From contig QJNS01000023.1 of NCBI GenBank assembly GCA_004154925.1, forward strand, positions 1 through 64,000: a DNA stretch of 64,000 bases, read 5' to 3'. Source of the stretch: Monosporascus cannonballus. Its lineage: Eukaryota; Ascomycota; Sordariomycetes; Xylariales. Position 1 is the stretch's first letter; each line of letters opens with the position of its first letter. The notes beneath the pieces are model-generated. The model had not been told where the DNA came from. It ran no database searches and was given only the letters and a program-made list of their open reading frames with translations. Below, piece after piece: positions 56,570-64,000 of this stretch. The position numbers and the translations under genes were made by a program.

Positions 56570-59500
56570 ATTTGTCAGGGGTCCAATATATTAGCTAAAC
56601 TCCTTTAAGAATAATACTTACAAAAATAATAAAACTTCCAAAATAGGGCCTAATGGCAAGTTGTGATTTTTTCGTTCCATTTAATACGTTCCTATATAAA
56701 TTCGCAAAAATTATTATTATTAACTTTGGTAATATATATTAATTACGAAATTCTTAGCATTTTAATTTATATAATTTAATGCAAAATTAAAATTTTTATT
56801 TTTTAATATAATAATAATTTTAATTAATACAAAATAAAAATTATTATAATAAAAAAATGGCCCAAAATCTCGATTAATACATATTATAACCTTTTACCTT
56901 TTTTAGGCTAATACGATAATAATATAATCTTATAAATTAAAATAATAATAAATAAAGTTTAAAATTATTTATAATAAATCCCGAAATATATTTTTTTCTT
57001 AAATAATTAAATATAGATAATATATTTAAAATTTTAAAATAAATACTTTAAATTTTCGAATATTTAATTTTTTAAACGAAACGTTTATTTTTATTTTATA
57101 GTTTTATTGGTTTTTTGCCGATATAAACATAATTAACTTATATATTAACATTATATATACGGCCGATAATTTTACGGAAACCTTACGCCATTAGTTTATT
57201 TACCTTGTATTAAACGTTATGTTTAACGGATAAGGCCGTATTTTATGGAAAAAATAAATCAATACGATATATAATTTGGTTTTCGGAAAATTTAATATTT
57301 TTTTCGTTATTAAAATAAGTTTCGGAAAAATCCTTAATTATTTAAATGTTTTTTTAATAAGTAATTTAATTATTATTTAAATTATATTATTAATTAAATT
57401 AACTAAAAAATAATAAATTTTTATATTAATAAGTTTATATTTTGTTTTTATTTTAATATTTGCGAATACGAAAAAAATTAATTTAAAGATATTCGACCAT
57501 ATAATTGCCGGATAAGATAATTATATTATTTTTGGTTTTGAATAAATATCGAACGATTAATTTTAAATTATTATATTAAATTTTGTTTTTAAATAACAAT
57601 ATAATTTTGATTATTATTAACATAATATATTTATTATTAAAATACAATAATTTCCGGTTTAAATATATTAATATTTATAATTTATATTTTATTTTCCTTA
57701 TTTATATATATTAATTTACGTATATAATAATTACTAATAATATAATAAAAAAAATTACGAAATATGGCGGTTTTTGTTAAATCGGCGGCTTAATTAAATA
57801 TAGTTATAAAATAAAAGTCCGGTGTTTTAGTATTAATCGTTCCGAAATCGATATTATTATTTTCCTTATATTTAAAAATTAACGTTCGAATTAAAGGTAT
57901 TTAAATTTTTTAATAATTAATATATCCGGCCCATTAAGTAATATTTTTTTATTTAAATTTAATAATTTATGTTTTATTATTAAAATTATTATTTATATTA
58001 ACAATAAGGCGAAAATTATAGATATATATAATTACCTAATTAAAATTATAATAAATCAGAAATATTTATTAAAAATTAAAAAAAATTATTGAGTTTTATA
58101 ATGTTACAATACCTTACGGAAATTAAATTTATATATATAATAATTTAAAATAATTAAATAATTTTATTTATATTGTTATATTTATTATTGTTTTTGAATT
58201 AAGTATAAATATTCCAGATATTAAATAAATTATATAATAAGATATATTATAAAGTTTTTCGATTAAAAATATATAATAATAATTTGGTTAAATAATTTGT
58301 AATTATAAATAATTAAACATAATTAATTATAAATAAGTTATATTATTCGTATTTTATTAAGCGTTTAATAATTTTAAAATTAAGCTGTTTATTTTAAAAG
58401 AAAATAAAATAATAAGAAAAATTTGGGCTTGATAAGTTTAAAACCGTATTATTTATAAAAATATAAAAACCGTAGTAAAATGTAACGTAACGGATTCGGA
58501 TAATAAAAAAGATAATATATAATTTATCGCGAATAATTTCGATTAGAACGAAATAATTATCGAAATTTAATTTTAATTTTCGGCTAGTTAAAATATTATT
58601 TTTAAATTTCCGAAATAAAGTAATTTTAATTTGTAATACGGGATAAAGATAAGGCCTTAATAATACGCGTTATTTAACGGCAAATATATATATAAAGCGA
58701 TTTTGGTATATTTTTTTAAAAAAAATAAAGTTATTATATTTTAAAAAAATCATAATAATTTAATTCCAATTAAACTTTATTATAATATATATATGCTTAA
58801 TTTATTTATATATATAAGTTTTTAAATGCGAAAATATTTACGTAAAAATAATTAAAAACCGGTTCGATAATGACGGTTACTTGAGAAATAATAAAGTTTT
58901 AATATAAATAATAAACGAACGAATTATTTTTATACGGTTATTTCCGTTTGGCGATAAAAAGGCAAAATAAATATTTATTTTTATTAAATTTAAACGGTTG
59001 TTGCTTAATAAGTTTTCGAATAAATTAAACCAAATTAAAAGTTTATATTTAATTTAAAATATAATCGAATTAATTAAAACGGTTTCCGGTTTCGATAAAT
59101 AATAATATTAAAATATTTTAAAAAATCGTTTATTTTTTACGTTATATATAATATATAAAAAAGTTATATTTTCGATTTTACAAAAAACATAAATAACTTT
59201 CCGTAAACGGTAAAATTCGTTTAATCGGAAATAACGATATTATATTTTTATGCCGTAAACCGATCTATATAAATTATGAATTATTATTATGTTATAAGTT
59301 CGATAAATATCGGAAAAAATTATAAAGCCGGTTTAAGTTATGTTTTATTTTAATTAAAATATACCGTATATAATTATTTGGCTTAAATTAGTAATTAACG
59401 GTTTAATAATAATTTTAATAATTTAAATACTAAATTGATATATAATATATACGTTTTCGCAATTTAAAATCGTAATTTTGGTTATAGCGATACTTATATT

Positions 59501-62500
59501 TATATATATAATTCGTAATATTACAAGTAATTTTAATTAAAAATTTACTTTATTTCCTTTATTTATAACGTCGACATAAAATCTATCGTTTTTAAATATT
59601 TTTAACTTTTTAACCCCGTTTTCGTTATTATATTTATATTTATATAATTCGTTTACTTTTATATTATTACCGGAATTGCCGGCGTCGCCAGAACATAATA
59701 ATCTGTAACCCAATATTATAAATAATATATCGGAAAAAAAGTTAAAATAATAATCTTTATCGAAATTAAGAAATTATACGTTAAAAATAAATAATATTTG
59801 TTAAATAATAATACTAATAGCAAATTAAAAGCTAATTATAATATTAGGTTAAAAAATAAAAAATAAAATTTTGCTAATTTTAATTAAAGCCGATAATAAA
59901 AAATGCGTTTAGTTTCGGTACGGCGTTACGGTTATAAAACGTAATAATTATAAATATTTATATAATATTAATTAAAGTTATTAATATATTATTTATTTAT
60001 TAAATTCGTTATTTTTATTAATTCTTATTTGGTTAAGCTTTATACAAAATATTAATTCGTTTTAATTTAAATTAATTATATGTCGTAATAAATATATAAT
60101 AAACTTTTTTAATTAAAACAATTAACAGAATTTTATATTATGCGATTTGAATTATAATTTATTGCGGTTATTAATAAATTATATTTTTAATTTATAGCCT
60201 TTAATTTATAACGCCGAATTAAAACTTTTTGAATTTTATTTTCCGATTTTTTTTCGAATTTATCGTATAAATTCCTGAAATATTTTTTTTAAATTTTTAG
60301 GGTACTTTGGTTCGGGTCGAATAATTGGGGTAAGGAATTAATTATGCGGGTAAATAAATAATATAAATAATTTTTCGTTAATATTAGGAAAATTATTTTT
60401 TTATTATTAATATAGTTATTTTAACGCCCGCTTTTTTTAAAACATTTATTTAAAATATTTAAAATCGCGGGTTTATAATAAATTCTTATTAATTATATTT
60501 TATAATTTTGAGTTTTTATAATTAAAATTAATGTTTATTGGCGTACGGTTTTAATTAATATTTTTCGAAATTGCCCGTATATTTTGTTATTATTTTATTA
60601 AAGATTTTAATAATTATTTTTTTTTCGAATTAAGATTTTTTAATTTCTTTAATAAAGGTTAACGGCCGGATTTAGCTTTTTTTTTCCTTACCGCGTTTTC
60701 CATTTGTCGGCGTAACTAAGTTCCCAGCTGGTTTTAGAGATTTTTTTATTTTTTTCCCGGCTGGTTTTAGGAATTCCTTTGTATTAAAATCTTATATAAG
60801 TATAATAATAGTTAAATATTCCGGGTAACCGCCGAAATCCTTAATATTAATACTAAATATACTGCAGTATTTAAAAGTTCAATTTTTATAAAAAGTTATT
60901 TATTCGGCAGCTAATTATGTATAATTACGGATTTTATTTTGGTTTAATATTATAAAAATAACGTTTACATAATATATACTATAAAATATATTAAGGTTTT
61001 GTATTTTTTTCGATCTAGATTATAAGATTACTATATTTTTAATATTATTTATATTATACAAATTGTTATAAATTATAAATTTTCGAAAACGGCTAATAGC
61101 TTAAATTATACGGTTTTTTAAAAAATATATGCCGGTTAAATTTATAATATAGAAAATATTTGTTTCGCGGTTTTAAAAACTTATTATCCAGTAATTCGTA
61201 TTATTTGTATCGATAATTTTATTATTATAGTTTAATATAACGAAAAAAACGATTAATATTATATATTATTTAATAATTTTTAAACTTTAATAAAAATAAG
61301 GTTTAAAAAGTATTAAAATATTTAAATATATATTTTATTAACTTTTTTATAAGTTATATATATATAATTAAGATTTTAGAATATTTATTTAAGTATTATT
61401 CCGAAATTATCGTAAATAAAATATACGTTAATATATATATAATGGTAAATAATTTACGTTTTTTAATATATAGTAATAAAATTTACCTTATAAAAACCTT
61501 ATAGTATTAGGATTTTGTTAAATAATTATTTAAGTTAAAAAAAGCTTATTTTATAAGCCGGAGCAGAATTTGAAAAAATAATATATATAATAAAAAGTAA
61601 AGTACGGAAAATAACGCCGTAATTAATATAATTTATATTAAAAATTAACTTAATGCCGTTACGATCTTTATATACGTTTTAATTTTTTATTAAATTGCTA
61701 TATATTTCTCGAATACGATTGTTATATTTTGCTTTATTAAACGGCGGTAATAATATTATAAAAATTATATAATATTAAACATATATAAATAAATAATTAT
61801 AATTGAAAGATTTAATAATATTATAAGTTTACCGATATAAATTCGATTTAATTAAAACCAGAAATATAATTAAAGAATATAAAATATAGTAAATAAAATA
61901 AAGTTCGTATATTAGATAATTACTGAATATATTATTAATATTTATAAAGAATATATAAAGATTTATAATATAAAAATAAAGTTTAGGAATAATTAATAAA
62001 TTATGAAAATATTTCAACAAAATATATATAATTAAAATTAAAATATATATAAATTATTAAGTTTATATAAGTTATTAAGTATAAATAAAGAAATTAACGT
62101 TATTTTTTTATAACGAAATAATAATATATAAAGAAAAAATATAACAACTATATATAAATTGCATAAAGTTTATATTTTGTTATAAAGTTTTTAATGTAAT
62201 CGCGATATGAATATAATAATATCGCATCAAATTTTCGATATAAAACAAATAAGTACGTTTTAAAATAAAAAACAAAATACGTCGAAACATTAAAACTAAT
62301 AAGAAAAATAAGCAGGTATATAAAACGTAATAATACCGTTATTTGTGTAATATTTTTCGAATTTTATCGAATAGTAATTTTCGTAACCGTCGAAGATAAA
62401 AAAATGTTTCGATTGTTTCGTACGCGTTCGGATATGTTTATCGAAATATTAGATCTATTTTAAACTTAGTTAGTTTGTTATCCAGTTATTATTATCTAAA

Positions 62501-64000
62501 CTGATTTTCTAATTAATTGGTAATATCTTTTTTCGATATTAAAAATTAAGATAATTTTTTAGTTAAAATAATAAATGACGATAATGTTTAATTCTGTAAA
62601 TTAATAACCTGTATAATTATAATCTATTTTTTATTTTCTTGTTACGCTTATTTAAATTTTCTATATCTTTTAATATTAATAATTATCGTGCTTGTTATTA
62701 TTAAAAGTTTTATTAAAAATTTCGTTAAAGTTGTAAATATTTTTATAATACGATATTTTACGATTATAATTCGAATAAATTTAAATTATTTGCGAAATGT
62801 TTTTAAATTTTCCCATAATATCCTTTAAAAATCGATTTTTCAATTTAAATGCGTTTGAAATTTTTCTTACCGTTTAAAAAAATTCGACGCCTATTTAATT
62901 TTGACGCATTTTGTAACGCGTTAAACAAGTAATATATTCGCTATATTTTTAACATGTTAAAGCCGGATAAAAAACGTTCGTATATCTAGGTTAAGAATTC
63001 GATCGATAATCGATTATTTTTTGGTCGGCGTTAATTTTCGCGAATTAAAGATAATATCGGTTTTGGAGGATTTACTAGTATATTATTCGTATAAAGTAAA
63101 ATAGACGACTTTATAAATCGAATTAAATATCGTATAACTAAGTGTCGGGTCTCGTTTTTAACCTAGATAGCTTAGTTTATTTTTGTTTTTTTATAAGTCG
63201 TTTTATATTATTAGTATTGAAAAATATTTAATTAATATTAGAAAATTAAAAGGTGTTAAAAATTATTTAATAAGCTTGTTCGATACGTTAATATATTATT
63301 AATATTAATATTATATATATATAATATTTATTTTTATTATTTATTTTCGTTTTTTATATATTTAAAATTTATTTGGTTTTTTAGTAATATTTGTATTTAT
63401 TCGATAAAATTCGATAAAATAATATATTTATTTATTTTTTACAACAAATTTAAAACTTATACGTTTTAATAATATTTAGTTTTAAATATCTTTTTTAATT
63501 CGTTTTTATAGGCAGTATTTTATATATATATATTATTATGTTCGTTTATAATTATATATATTTAATTTTGTTAAATTAAATACATTATTATTATTTTTTC
63601 AAGCGATTTGCTTAAAGACGTTCCCGTTAAAAAGCTTTTGGTCGTACGCTTACTTAATTTAGTATTAATAATATTAGTTAACTTTTTAAGCTCTAGGGCC
63701 AGGTAATTTTTAAAGTCTTTTTGCGTAAATCAAATTTTGTCAGTTTTTTACTTTATTTTTTTTTTCGCAAGGTTTGGTTTATTTTTTTTCTTTTTTTGTT
63801 TTTACACGATTATATTAAATTCGAGTTTCAAATTATTTAATTAAAATTATTTAATCTACTTCTTATTTATTACTTAAAAAAGGAATAATTAAAAAAATAC
63901 TTAAATACTTATAATTATTATAAATATCGCAGAATTACTTATTGTCGAAATTAATATATTTTTTATTAAAAATATGTAATTTAGAATTTAAATATTATAT
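56570..64000. repeat. AT-rich RIP-mutated repeat block (right), continues past the window
   Basis: From about 56570 the sequence again becomes very AT-rich with no frame longer than about 63 codons. Compared with the left block, more CGG/CCG/CGAA words survive, so it may be a different element family or a milder round of mutation. Less mutated islands lie near 59670-59715 and 60655-60780. The second island holds two copies of a GCTGGTTTTAG word about 38 bases apart (about 60729 and 60767), separated by a T-rich spacer. No pair of LTRs, TE domain or target-site duplication could be identified by eye. Confidence 0.8.

Noticed and set aside
1..64000. CRISPR array or other prokaryotic system
   Set aside because: No regularly spaced direct repeats; introns and protein families are all fungal.

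Overview
The window is nuclear DNA of a filamentous ascomycete (Pezizomycotina, most likely a Sordariomycete). The evidence is short introns of about 50-135 bp with GTRNGY donors and CTNAC-type branch points, a full-length fungal Dicer-like 1 gene, an FlbA-type RGS gene, and two long AT-rich blocks of the kind left by repeat-induced point mutation (RIP). It begins with 86 C residues, which look like a contig end or an artefact.

Layout. 1-836: 5' exon of an FlbA/RGS1-like regulator of G-protein signalling on the minus strand, running off the left edge. 837-4140: no gene seen. 4141-12425: AT-rich block holding diverged direct repeats about 7.4 kb apart (4835-4990 and 12250-12425), read as the LTRs of a RIP-mutated retrotransposon, with a small less-mutated insertion at 8979-9352. 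12426-23540: about 11.1 kb of base-balanced, featureless DNA that behaves like random sequence. 23541-36000: a dense housekeeping island with CDC73 (Paf1 complex), TAP42 (PP2A regulator), DCL1 (Dicer) and a large disordered protein. 36000-46135: a coiled-coil protein gene with an in-frame stop, a YUH1/UCH-L3-type ubiquitin hydrolase, a Cys-rich single-pass membrane protein and a GPI-anchored GH76 enzyme (DFG5/DCW1). 46680-53320: a gene graveyard with an unidentified remnant, a degenerate tRNA-like locus, a frameshifted FAD oxidoreductase pseudogene and a Dal5-type MFS transporter pseudogene. 54848-56025: an intact DUF1774 membrane protein. 56570-64000: a second AT-rich RIP-like block running off the right edge.

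How it fits together. The intact genes are conserved cell-biology genes in transcription elongation, TOR/PP2A signalling, RNA silencing, ubiquitin recycling and cell-wall assembly. They share no pathway. The pseudogene stretch could be a decayed catabolic cluster, since an FAD amine-oxidase-like gene lies beside an allantoate-type permease. The Dicer gene lies between two blocks that look RIP-mutated, but nothing in the sequence shows a functional link. I found no CRISPR array, intact transposon or biosynthetic gene cluster. The strongest oddities are the random-like 11-kb block, the nonsense codon in the coiled-coil gene and the tRNA-like locus with a split anticodon loop. All splice sites were assigned by eye.
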